A stretch of 64,000 nt of DNA, taken from the NCBI GenBank assembly GCA_045576735.1, contig JAZNGZ010000083.1:51397-115396 (forward strand), read 5' to 3'. Below are positions 56,962 through 64,000 of the stretch, piece after piece; position 1 is the stretch's first letter; every line of letters starts with the position of its first letter. The stretch comes from RGIG4079 sp045576735 (lineage in GTDB: Bacteria; Bacteroidota; Bacteroidia; Bacteroidales; Muribaculaceae). The notes beneath the pieces were generated by a model. That model saw only the letters and a program-made list of their open reading frames with translations, made no database searches and was not told where the DNA came from. The position numbers and the translations under genes were made by a program.

Positions 56962-59361
56962 ATGAAAAAAACGCTAATATTCTTAACCATTATATTATCT
57001 GTTTGTATCTCGGCCTTTGCTTCGGGGACAAATTCTAAACCCATTATAGGAATACTCTGCAATGAGACAAACAACACTCTTTCCTCGCCTAAAACATACA
57101 GCGACATCGTGAACAAATGCGGTGGAATCGCTTTAATAATACCAACAACTAGCGATGAAGCTACAATAGATAGCACACTAAAATGGGTTGACGGATTAAT
57201 TATTCCTTGCGACAACCATTCTAGCCTAAACGAATGCGAAAAAACTATCTTACAAAAAGCTTCAAAATCTCAAGTCTCTCCCATTTTATGCATAGCCGGA
57301 GACTCACTAATCAAAAATTTTTTAACACCCATTAGTAATAATCAAACGACTAGCTCTCAAATTATTCCTTTCCCTCACGCCAGTTGTTCAATAAACAAAT
57401 CACCTTCCAACAACGAAAACACATTTAAACCCATATTTGGCCCAATAATACTTCCAAATAATATCTCTTACTTACAATATCCTCCTAAATGGAACGAGCC
57501 CCAAAGCATCAGTCTCAACTATGTTGACTTCAACATATGGAGTACAATATCATCACTCGACAACAATCAAGCAGAACAAATTATCCCGGAATTTTTATCA
57601 AAAACAATCTCCAAACCTATCAATGAGAAACTAAAAAGAAGCCAACCCATCATCGGCATTTCATGCTCTAACGACGACAACTATTCAAGCTTGTCAAAAA
57701 GTTACAGCGATGCGGTTATACAAACCGGAGGAATTGCGGTCTTAATCCCGGTATCAACCGATAGCTTAACCCTTCGTGCCACAATAAAGCTTCTCGATGG
57801 CATTATCCTATCGGGTGGTGGAGATATTCACCCATCATACTTTGGCGAACGTCCCATCGAAGAATTAGGATATGTTGACCCCGACCGCGACATATATGAT
57901 ATGTGCCTTATCAGAATGGCTGCGCAACACAACATTCCCATGTTGGGGATATGCCGTGGCGAGCAATTGATTAACGTAGCCTTCGGAGGCACTCTTTATC
58001 AAGACCTACCCTCTCAATACAAAAATGCACTTCTACCACATCGCAACACTACACATACAATAAATGTGAGCCCCAACACATGGATTGCAAAAATGGCAAA
58101 ATCTGAACCATTCACGGCCAACACCTATCACCATCAAGCCGTAAAGAAAGTCGCAAAAGGGTTTATCACCTCGGCCTGTAGCGACGACGGCGTAATTGAG
58201 GTTATCGAAAACGTTGAAGGTTATCCTATTTGGGGAGTGCAATTTCACCCCGAAAAAATGATTGCAGACGGCGACAAAGTTGCAAAAAACATCTTTGAAT
58301 TCTTTATAAAAAAATCTCAAACTTTTCGCCACGCGAAGGAGCTTCACACTCGACTTAATTTTATTTCAATCGATACACACACCGACTCACCTCTCGATTT
58401 CAAGGGAAATTACACGATAGCCAATAGAGGCAAATACCTTGTTGACATCCCAAAAATGCAAGAGGGCTATCTCGACGCTCAATATCTTGCTTGCTGGGTG
58501 CGACAAGGCGAACTAACAAATGCCGGACGACTCAATGCAAAAAATCGTGTTGACAAACTAATCACTCGCATTGAAAACCAGGTTTCTCGTAATAGTACCC
58601 TTTGTGGAATAGCTCGCAATACCGAAGATATTTTCAAACTTAAAAACGAAGGAAAGAAAGCATTCTTGATAGGGATTGAAAACGGATATGCCATTGGTCA
58701 AAACCTCTCATTAATTGAAGAATATCACAACAAAGGTGTTACATATATCACTCTATGCCACACTAAAAACAACGACATTTGTGACAGCTCTTCCGACAAA
58801 GCAGGCGCCAAATGGAACGGGCTAAGTCCGTTTGGCAAAGAAGTTGTCGCTGAGATGAATCGATTAGGGATTCTTATCGACCTTTCACATGCATCAGACG
58901 ATACTTTTTGGGACGTATTGAATCTCTCTGAAGCACCCGTATTTGCCTCACACTCATCATCAAGAGCAATGTATAATTGCGACCGCAATCTCTCTGATGA
59001 GCAACTTCGCGCTATCGCCGAAAAAGGAGGAGTGGCTCAGGCTTGCTTAGTCGACGAATTTCTCACTGCCAATCCCAAAGAAGCTACTCTAGTGCACTAT
59101 ATGGAGCACCTATATCATATGATTGAAATTGCCGGAATTGACCACGTGGGAATTGGCAGTGACTTTGATGGAGGAGCCGGCGTGAAAGGATGTAATGGAG
59201 ATAACGATATGATACAAATCACCATGCACCTCATCGAACATGGTTATAGCGATGAAGACATCGCTAAAATATGGGGAGGGAACTTCATTCGAGTACTCAA
59301 AGTAGCGCAAAATCATGCCCAAGAATTACCGTCATCCGAAAGCGCTAATGGGATAGAATAA
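56962..59361 (+). CDS. Exported fusion: two C26-type amidotransferase-like domains plus M19 dipeptidase
   Basis: A 799-residue protein with a signal peptide (MKKTLIFLTIILSVCISAFA). Domain 1 (about 25-215) is a degenerate C26-like domain (PIIGILCNETNN) lacking the Cys and HPE. Domain 2 (about 230-450) is an intact gamma-Glu-GABA hydrolase/C26 domain with catalytic Cys in LGICRGEQLI, GGDIHPSYF, and HPEK. Domain 3 (about 465-790) is an M19 membrane dipeptidase with DTHTDSP, the bridging Glu in IENGYA, LSHASD, ASHSSSR and GSDFDGG, so its zinc site is complete. It could release gamma-linked peptides and then split dipeptides in the periplasm, for example in peptidoglycan or glutathione-like turnover. 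A -7 box TAATTTTG lies at 56926-56933. Confidence 0.88.
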   Translation: MKKTLIFLTIILSVCISAFASGTNSKPIIGILCNETNNTLSSPKTYSDIVNKCGGIALIIPTTSDEATIDSTLKWVDGLIIPCDNHSSLNECEKTILQKASKSQVSPILCIAGDSLIKNFLTPISNNQTTSSQIIPFPHASCSINKSPSNNENTFKPIFGPIILPNNISYLQYPPKWNEPQSISLNYVDFNIWSTISSLDNNQAEQIIPEFLSKTISKPINEKLKRSQPIIGISCSNDDNYSSLSKSYSDAVIQTGGIAVLIPVSTDSLTLRATIKLLDGIILSGGGDIHPSYFGERPIEELGYVDPDRDIYDMCLIRMAAQHNIPMLGICRGEQLINVAFGGTLYQDLPSQYKNALLPHRNTTHTINVSPNTWIAKMAKSEPFTANTYHHQAVKKVAKGFITSACSDDGVIEVIENVEGYPIWGVQFHPEKMIADGDKVAKNIFEFFIKKSQTFRHAKELHTRLNFISIDTHTDSPLDFKGNYTIANRGKYLVDIPKMQEGYLDAQYLACWVRQGELTNAGRLNAKNRVDKLITRIENQVSRNSTLCGIARNTEDIFKLKNEGKKAFLIGIENGYAIGQNLSLIEEYHNKGVTYITLCHTKNNDICDSSSDKAGAKWNGLSPFGKEVVAEMNRLGILIDLSHASDDTFWDVLNLSEAPVFASHSSSRAMYNCDRNLSDEQLRAIAEKGGVAQACLVDEFLTANPKEATLVHYMEHLYHMIEIAGIDHVGIGSDFDGGAGVKGCNGDNDMIQITMHLIEHGYSDEDIAKIWGGNFIRVLKVAQNHAQELPSSESANGIE

Positions 59362-59382
59362 CCCAATACCCTATACATCTAA

Positions 59383-59425
59383 AAACAAATGGATGAGTCA
59401 AATTAAATGACTCACCCATTTGTTT
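59383..59425. terminator. Bidirectional terminator
   Basis: A stem of 18 bp with one mismatch (core AAACAAATGG, TGAGTCA) and a 7-nt loop lies between the convergent fusion gene and the outer-membrane protein gene, with A- and T-runs on the two sides. Confidence 0.85.
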
Positions 59426-59464
59426 ATCTCTTAGCTAAATTCCTAAGAAACACTTAGCTACCGC

Positions 59465-60208
59465 TTATTTTATTGCGAAATTATAACCGATGGTAAAATT
59501 CCAGGCTTTGTTTAGACCCGACACACTTGACCCGGGATAAGGATTCTTGTCATGTGCATTGCGTGCTCCGGCATCATAGTGAATTCCCACATAATAATTA
59601 TCTTGAATTTCAACACCGGCACCAATCTTAAAACCCCAATCAAATGAGTGATGAGCACCATTATCGCCAAAATAATCAGCTTTCACCGGAACTTGAGCAA
59701 TATCAACTGCGCCTAATTCATTATATTGTGACGCATACATATTGTATTTATCTTTGCCGCCAAATCCGAATGCGAAATATGGGCCAAAATCAACTTGACC
59801 TTCAATATACTTATTCAATTTCATTCTAAACGAAGCAAGCACCGGCACTTGGAAATAATTGGAATGACGCTTTCCTTCATAATATGCAAAATAGCCATTT
59901 TCTTCATTTATACGAAGATTTTGGTAATCGCTACGACGACGTTGATATATAACCCCTGTTTGAACTGCCAAGCAGTTGTAAATATTCATATCCACCACTG
60001 CGCCTACTGTCAACCCTTCTTGCCAATTATTATTAGCCTGTTTCATATCAGCAACCGCTTCAGTATAATTATTTGACACATTTGATGAATTGAAACCCAA
60101 TCTCAAGCCCACTTCAAATTGATTTTCGGGCTGTCCTTGATCCACTACAAGCTGAGCACTCATAGCCATGGCCGATGCCATACAAATCGCGACTAAAATT
60201 TTTCTCAT
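59465..60208 (-). CDS. Outer-membrane beta-barrel protein, PorT-like fold
   Basis: A 247-residue protein with a signal peptide (MRKILVAICMASAMAMSAQ). The rest alternates amphipathic strands with turns (VGLRLGFNSSNVSNN, AVQTGVIYQRRRSD, VPVLASFRMKLN, VDFGPYFAFGFGGKD, GFKIGAGVEIQDNYYVGIHYD) and ends in NFTIGYNFAIK. The terminal aromatic strand is a Bam signal. It fits the outer membrane beta-barrel domain group (PorT type). Function unknown. It lies 21 nt downstream of the paralogue at 60230. Confidence 0.85.
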   Translation of the reverse strand: MRKILVAICMASAMAMSAQLVVDQGQPENQFEVGLRLGFNSSNVSNNYTEAVADMKQANNNWQEGLTVGAVVDMNIYNCLAVQTGVIYQRRRSDYQNLRINEENGYFAYYEGKRHSNYFQVPVLASFRMKLNKYIEGQVDFGPYFAFGFGGKDKYNMYASQYNELGAVDIAQVPVKADYFGDNGAHHSFDWGFKIGAGVEIQDNYYVGIHYDAGARNAHDKNPYPGSSVSGLNKAWNFTIGYNFAIK

Positions 60209-60229
60209 TGTACTGTTATTTTTATTTCA

Positions 60230-60997
60230 TTAAAATTGATATCCTAATTTCATTGCAAACATGTGATTTCTCACATTGGGATGAATAACGCCCTCATCGG
60301 TTGTTGCATTTTTTGTATTTATTCGAGCCTCTACATCAACTTTGTAGTGGTCATAGAATAATAATCCTGTTCGAAAAAGCAACCCGAAGTCAAAGTCATC
60401 AAATCCATGAATCAATGGTTGTTTTTCATTATAATAATCCCACTTATAATGCTGATATGTTGTCACTATTTGGTTTAGTTCATTAATGGTTGTCGTATAT
60501 GTATCGGCTTTTTGATACCCTCCTAAACCTAACCCGAAATAACATCCTAAATCAACATTCCATCTCACATTATCTGCTACATTGAAACGAACCGATGCAA
60601 AAACGGGAACCGAAGCACTATAACCGCGATTGGATACAAACACCGAATTTTGTGACCCGCTACCCATTGCATCTAAAAGCACCATCGAATATTTGTTATT
60701 ATGAGCTATGAAATCGAGTTGAGTTCCTATTGCAAAATAGTCTTTAAATGCAAATTGAACCATTGCACCAAGACCCACGGCATATCCCGGCGACGATTCT
60801 ATATCGGCTAGTGTTGGCACATGCGTCGCATAATCCTGGCTAAATACCGACAAGCCTGTTACTGCATGCAAGTCACACTCCACAAAGCGCGAAACATTGT
60901 CGGTGCAAAAAAATGGCTTACTCTGAGACATCATAGGCAACGTCAATAAGAGCATAAGACTTGTTAATATGACATATCTGACATTTATTTTCATCAT
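60230..60997 (-). CDS. Outer-membrane beta-barrel protein, paralogue of the preceding one
   Basis: A 255-residue protein with a signal peptide (the hydrophobic stretch LTSLMLLLTLPMMSQS). The strand pattern (GYAVGLGAMVQFAFKDYFAI, VFASVRFNVADN, VDLGCYFGLGLGGYQKAD, DFDFGLLFRTGLLF) parallels that of the downstream protein, and it ends NHMFAMKLGYQF. They are likely ancient tandem duplicates with low identity. Start at MMKINVRYVILT; a second ATG is next to it. A common promoter upstream is likely, but no TAnnTTTG was noted. Confidence 0.83.
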   Translation of the reverse strand: MMKINVRYVILTSLMLLLTLPMMSQSKPFFCTDNVSRFVECDLHAVTGLSVFSQDYATHVPTLADIESSPGYAVGLGAMVQFAFKDYFAIGTQLDFIAHNNKYSMVLLDAMGSGSQNSVFVSNRGYSASVPVFASVRFNVADNVRWNVDLGCYFGLGLGGYQKADTYTTTINELNQIVTTYQHYKWDYYNEKQPLIHGFDDFDFGLLFRTGLLFYDHYKVDVEARINTKNATTDEGVIHPNVRNHMFAMKLGYQF

Positions 60998-61148
60998 TTA
61001 TCTGGTTTCAGTTTTCAAAATTATAAAATTTTGAGTAATATCTAAGCAATAATTACAAATTTATTCACTTTAAAGCCCATTAAATTGACAAAAAGCCCAA
61101 CCTTAATCATTCTTTTAGACCTGTAACACATTTTTTCTTCGTTTTGAA

Positions 61149-61180
61149 TTGTTTTTTTTCAATTTTTAATATTAACTTTG
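61149..61180 (+). promoter_or_regulatory. Consensus promoter of the YitT gene
   Basis: TTG (61149-61151) and TAACTTTG (61173-61180) are separated by 21 nt. The TTG inside the -7 box (61178) is not a start codon; the ATG at 61202 is. Confidence 0.75.
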
Positions 61181-61201
61181 AAAAAGAAAAATAAAACTAT
61201 T

Positions 61202-62179
61202 ATGCAATTTAGTAAAAACTTGTGGCTTTCGTCTAGAGACTACATAATGATAATCCTTGGGATTGCCATTTACTCTTTTGGCTTCACTGCCTTTATTCTT
61301 CCCGAAGAGGTTGTTATGGGAGGAGTAGGCGGTATCGGTTCTTTGGTATTCTATGCATTTGGAGTACCGGTTGCAATTACCCAATATGGCATCAACTTGC
61401 TCCTTCTTGCTTTTGCCTACAAAATCGTTGGTAAACAATTTGTGCTTCGCACTATTTTTGGCGCCACAGTAATATCGCTTATGATTGGGATTATGCAACC
61501 TCTATTTTATGAGTTGCTCGACGGTAAGCCATTGGTTCAAGGCGAAACTTTTATGAATGTAATTATCGGTGGCATATGTTGTGGCATAGGGATAGGGATG
61601 GCGTTCACTCACAACGGTAGCACCGGCGGCACTGATATTGTTGCAGCAATGGTTTCGAAAAAAAGCAATGTGAGTGTTGGTCGCACTATGCTCTACACCG
61701 ACTTCTTCATCATCTCTTCGTCTTACATCCTATTCCATGACATTAATAAAATTGTATATGGGTTTATTGTCCTATTTGCCGCTTCATTCATTGCTGACAT
61801 GATGATTAACACCAACCGTCAAGCCGTACAATTCACTATATTCTCACCCAAATGGAAAGAGATTGCAACTGCTATCAACAACGAAGCTAACCGAGGATGC
61901 ACTGTCCTTAATGGGATTGGGTGGTATAGTAAAAAAGAAATAAAAGTGTTATTGGTCATGTGCCGAAAAATCGAATCGGTTACTATTTTCCGCATCATAA
62001 AGTCTATCGACAATGACGCATTTATCACTCAAGCCAATGTAAACGGTGTATACGGGCAAGGTTTCGATGAAGTAAAACTAAAGATGAAACCTTCCGACTC
62101 GCGCACAATGTCCCCCAATAGCAGCTTGACCAACGATGACACAACCTCGTCGAGTGGTCACCCTCAATCATTAGCATAA
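61202..62179 (+). CDS. YitT-family membrane protein (DUF2179 C-terminus)
   Basis: A 325-residue inner-membrane protein, started at MQFSKNLWLS (61202) since the longer frame would include the promoter. Five or six TM helices occupy about 10-200 (YIMIILGIAIYSFGFTAFIL, GVGGIGSLVFYAFGVPVAIT, FTHNGSTGGTDIVAAMVSK). The C-terminal DUF2179 domain (about 215-290) has KEIKVLLVMCRKIE and DAFITQANVNGVYGQGF. A Ser/Thr-rich tail follows. The family is widely conserved, with no established function. Intact and full length. Confidence 0.9.
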   Translation: MQFSKNLWLSSRDYIMIILGIAIYSFGFTAFILPEEVVMGGVGGIGSLVFYAFGVPVAITQYGINLLLLAFAYKIVGKQFVLRTIFGATVISLMIGIMQPLFYELLDGKPLVQGETFMNVIIGGICCGIGIGMAFTHNGSTGGTDIVAAMVSKKSNVSVGRTMLYTDFFIISSSYILFHDINKIVYGFIVLFAASFIADMMINTNRQAVQFTIFSPKWKEIATAINNEANRGCTVLNGIGWYSKKEIKVLLVMCRKIESVTIFRIIKSIDNDAFITQANVNGVYGQGFDEVKLKMKPSDSRTMSPNSSLTNDDTTSSSGHPQSLA

Positions 62180-62205
62180 TTTCTAACCTCAAATTTTATA
62201 ATATT

Positions 62206-62739
62206 ATGTCATCTACACTAATTGCAATCATTGCTGCTGCAGTAATTCTCATAATATTAGTGGGAATGTACTTCAACTACAACAACAAAGAAATCGCGCT
62301 ACGCAAAGAAGCTGAAGCTCAACGTGGCAAGGTGGAAGGGGTGCACGATATGATGTGGAAAACAATTCAACAAAAGGCCGGTGTTACTGAGCAATATCGC
62401 GATTCGTTCGAAAAAATTTACCCCGAATTAATCTCCGGACGTTATGCTCAAGATGGTAGCACTGCAATGAAATGGATACAAGAATCAAACCCAAGCTTCG
62501 ACACCTCTCTATATCGCGACTTAATGCAAGCCATCGAAGTACAACGTTCTTATTTCGAAAACGCCCAAGCTCGCATGCTTGATGTAATACGTCAACGAGA
62601 AACACTTATCGACTCATATCCTGCACGTTGGTTCATTTCCAATAAAACTACAATCGAATACACCATCGTGTCTTCAACCCGGTCTAAAACAGTGATGCAA
62701 ACAGGACTCGACGACGACATCGAGCTTTTCAATAAGTAA
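62206..62739 (+). CDS. LemA family protein
   Basis: A 177-residue LemA-like protein. One N-terminal TM helix (about 4-22) is followed by a long helical bundle facing the periplasm or cytosol (NNKEIALRKEAEAQRGKVEG, then VQRSYFENAQARMLDVIRQRE), and a tail. The family's NxLVxQR core is only loosely matched. LemA proteins are linked to membrane stress and surface sensing. It starts 26 nt after the YitT gene and shares a transcript with the membrane protein that follows (11 nt). Confidence 0.85.
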   Translation: MSSTLIAIIAAAVILIILVGMYFNYNNKEIALRKEAEAQRGKVEGVHDMMWKTIQQKAGVTEQYRDSFEKIYPELISGRYAQDGSTAMKWIQESNPSFDTSLYRDLMQAIEVQRSYFENAQARMLDVIRQRETLIDSYPARWFISNKTTIEYTIVSSTRSKTVMQTGLDDDIELFNK

Positions 62740-62750
62740 AATCCTCGCTG

Positions 62751-63887
62751 ATGATTTGGATTGTTTACCTCATTCCGCTAACTACGTTAGTGGTGCTTAT
62801 GTTATTGACCCAGTCGCAAGATTATTGGGGATATGCCATAATGGCCACTATTGCAACGGCCCTCCTCTACCTCATTCACTATTTATTTAAACGATACCAC
62901 AATAGTAGCACTGAATACCACGGCTCATATGTAGTATATGCAACCTACTATGAAGAATGGAATGAACTTGTGGTATATTACGAGACAATAAGCGAACCTT
63001 ACACCGACTCTAATGGAAGAACCGCTTTTCGCACTCGTCAGGTGCGTCGCACTCGTGTTGATTATCATCCTCCTTATTGGACATGGACCACTAACACCGG
63101 GCGTGTTGAGTCGATTTCTCGAAGCAACTACAACGAATTGCTTCACATGTGGGGTGGGAAAGAGGAATTTATCGACATGAATCGCAACTACCACACCATC
63201 GACGGTGATGCGTATCGTTGCCATTGGAATGAAGTTGAATCATCGTGCATCACACTCACACATAAAGAAAGCTACATAAACCCTCTCAAACATTCCAATT
63301 CGGTTTTCCGATACAAAAAAGTATCACGACAAGAAGCGACCGACCTTGAACTTCACAATTATCCGCCCATCTCATACAACGACCAAGAGGCTATTGTGGG
63401 GGATAAATTTGAACCACGCGTGCACGAGCGTTTTAGATTTATCAACGCCATTGAAGGCATGCGCCGACAAATTCGCATATATATTCTTGTATTTGACTCA
63501 AAAAAACACCACGTTGAAGTTGCCCAACGACAAAGAGCATATTGGAATGGTGGTGCAAAAAATGAATTTGTAATATGCCTCGGCATGGACCAAGATAAAG
63601 TTGATTGGTGTCACACTTTCAGTTGGATGGATCAACCCACATTGGGCGTAAAAGTAGAGGGATACTTCCTCGAAAATAATACTCCCGACATGATGCACTT
63701 CAGTAATTGGTTAGGTCAAAACCTCGACCTATGGAAACGCAAAGAATGGAAAGATTTTAAATATCTTGGGCTCAAGTTATCTAATACTCAACAAATTCTT
63801 CTCTTCATTGCTGCTTGCGGGCTTAGCTACCTTGCCTATTACCTCATAATGATTGAAAAAAGGCCTAATGGTCAAATTTCAGGATGA
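62751..63887 (+). CDS. Membrane protein of unknown function, LemA-linked
   Basis: A 378-residue protein with two N-terminal TM helices (about 3-20 and 27-47) and one near the C-terminus (about 350-370). The central part is soluble, rich in Tyr, Trp and charged residues (YEEWNELVVYYETISEPYTD, RTRVDYHPPYWTWT). I recognise no domain. It begins 11 nt after lemA, and such pairs recur in Bacteroidota, so it may act with LemA in the envelope. The soluble part may face the cytosol. Confidence 0.7.
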   Translation: MIWIVYLIPLTTLVVLMLLTQSQDYWGYAIMATIATALLYLIHYLFKRYHNSSTEYHGSYVVYATYYEEWNELVVYYETISEPYTDSNGRTAFRTRQVRRTRVDYHPPYWTWTTNTGRVESISRSNYNELLHMWGGKEEFIDMNRNYHTIDGDAYRCHWNEVESSCITLTHKESYINPLKHSNSVFRYKKVSRQEATDLELHNYPPISYNDQEAIVGDKFEPRVHERFRFINAIEGMRRQIRIYILVFDSKKHHVEVAQRQRAYWNGGAKNEFVICLGMDQDKVDWCHTFSWMDQPTLGVKVEGYFLENNTPDMMHFSNWLGQNLDLWKRKEWKDFKYLGLKLSNTQQILLFIAACGLSYLAYYLIMIEKRPNGQISG

Positions 63888-63927
63888 ATATGTGCCTTAA
63901 AATCCTTAATGGTCAAAATTCAGGATG
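63866..63927. repeat. Short direct repeat spanning the end of the last CDS
   Basis: TAATGGTCAAATTTCAGGATG (63866-63886, at the CDS end) recurs as TAATGGTCAAAATTCAGGATG (63907-63927), one mismatch in 21, spaced by 41. It may be a small tandem duplication of the gene's end. Confidence 0.55.
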
Positions 63928-64000
63928 CTTACAAATTGTAACTTATAAATATTATGAAAAACACACCGGGGGAACGCCAAGCGGCAAGGGGGCGAGTTGC

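Noticed and set aside
1..64000. CRISPR array, prophage or intact insertion sequence
   Set aside because: No regularly spaced repeats with spacers, no cas, integrase, phage structural or transposase gene was recognised.

Overview
The window looks like a chromosomal segment of a member of the Bacteroidales. Promoters repeatedly match the Bacteroidota pattern TTG - 19 to 21 nt - TAnnTTTG, tRNA genes do not encode CCA, and the gene set (TamL-type OMP85 lipoprotein, RprX/RprY-like two-component pair, YidE/AspT-type transporter, FISUMP-type lipoprotein) fits. The family within the order cannot be fixed from the sequence alone. Most genes are ordinary chromosomal genes; a few short patches (about 0-2.9 kb, 28-36.5 kb, 47.4-50.1 kb, 50.1-55.2 kb) look accessory.

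Layout. 0-5 kb: a DJ-1 protein next to a 195-bp inverted-repeat element, a DUF3791/DUF3990 toxin-like cassette, a lipoprotein with a homopolymer in its promoter, ApbE and a secreted protein. 5.2-7.35 kb: response regulator and histidine kinase. 7.4-20.3 kb (minus strand): a complete-looking extracellular polysaccharide operon (export lipoprotein, Wzc-type tyrosine kinase, Wzy-like polymerase, UDP-HexNAc 4-epimerase, UDP-HexNAc dehydrogenase, Wzx flippase, a beta-propeller protein resembling oligogalacturonate lyases and three GT4 glycosyltransferases), without an initiating sugar-phosphate transferase. 20.5-28 kb: GT2, SMR exporter, tRNA-Pro, gyrB, rnr, folB, HD hydrolase.

28-36.5 kb (minus strand): a Ser/Thr phosphorylation island: two LytTR-type regulators, a membrane FHA protein, an extremely acidic protein with tandem VVTEYE repeats, a zinc-ribbon FHA protein, a PP2C phosphatase, a membrane Ser/Thr kinase, a Sel1-repeat protein and the decayed N-terminus of a second kinase. 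These can form a closed writer/eraser/reader circuit, with the acidic Thr-repeat protein as a possible phospho-scaffold. This is one of two best candidates for an undescribed system.

37-47.3 kb: housekeeping genes (ettA, def, ruvX, a GT4, tamL, gph, an AspT/YidE transporter, thioredoxin, dapA). 47.4-50 kb: tRNA-Arg followed by a small degraded island (ArdA C-terminal remnant, an AbiEi/AbiEii toxin-antitoxin pair flanked by 74-bp imperfect direct repeats).

51.3-53.8 kb: the other best candidate, a three-gene NAD/ADP-ribose operon: a NadD-like adenylyltransferase fused to a NADAR domain, a second stand-alone NADAR protein, and a Nudix hydrolase with a winged-helix-like C-terminus (NrtR-like). 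A perfect 8-8-8 palindrome lies just upstream of its consensus promoter. 53.8-64 kb: a second PP2C, a second copy of the inverted-repeat element serving as leader of a secreted protein gene, dapF, a triple-domain fusion (two C26-type domains plus M19 dipeptidase), two outer-membrane barrels, a YitT protein, LemA and a membrane protein. The window ends in a short GC-rich stretch of unknown nature.
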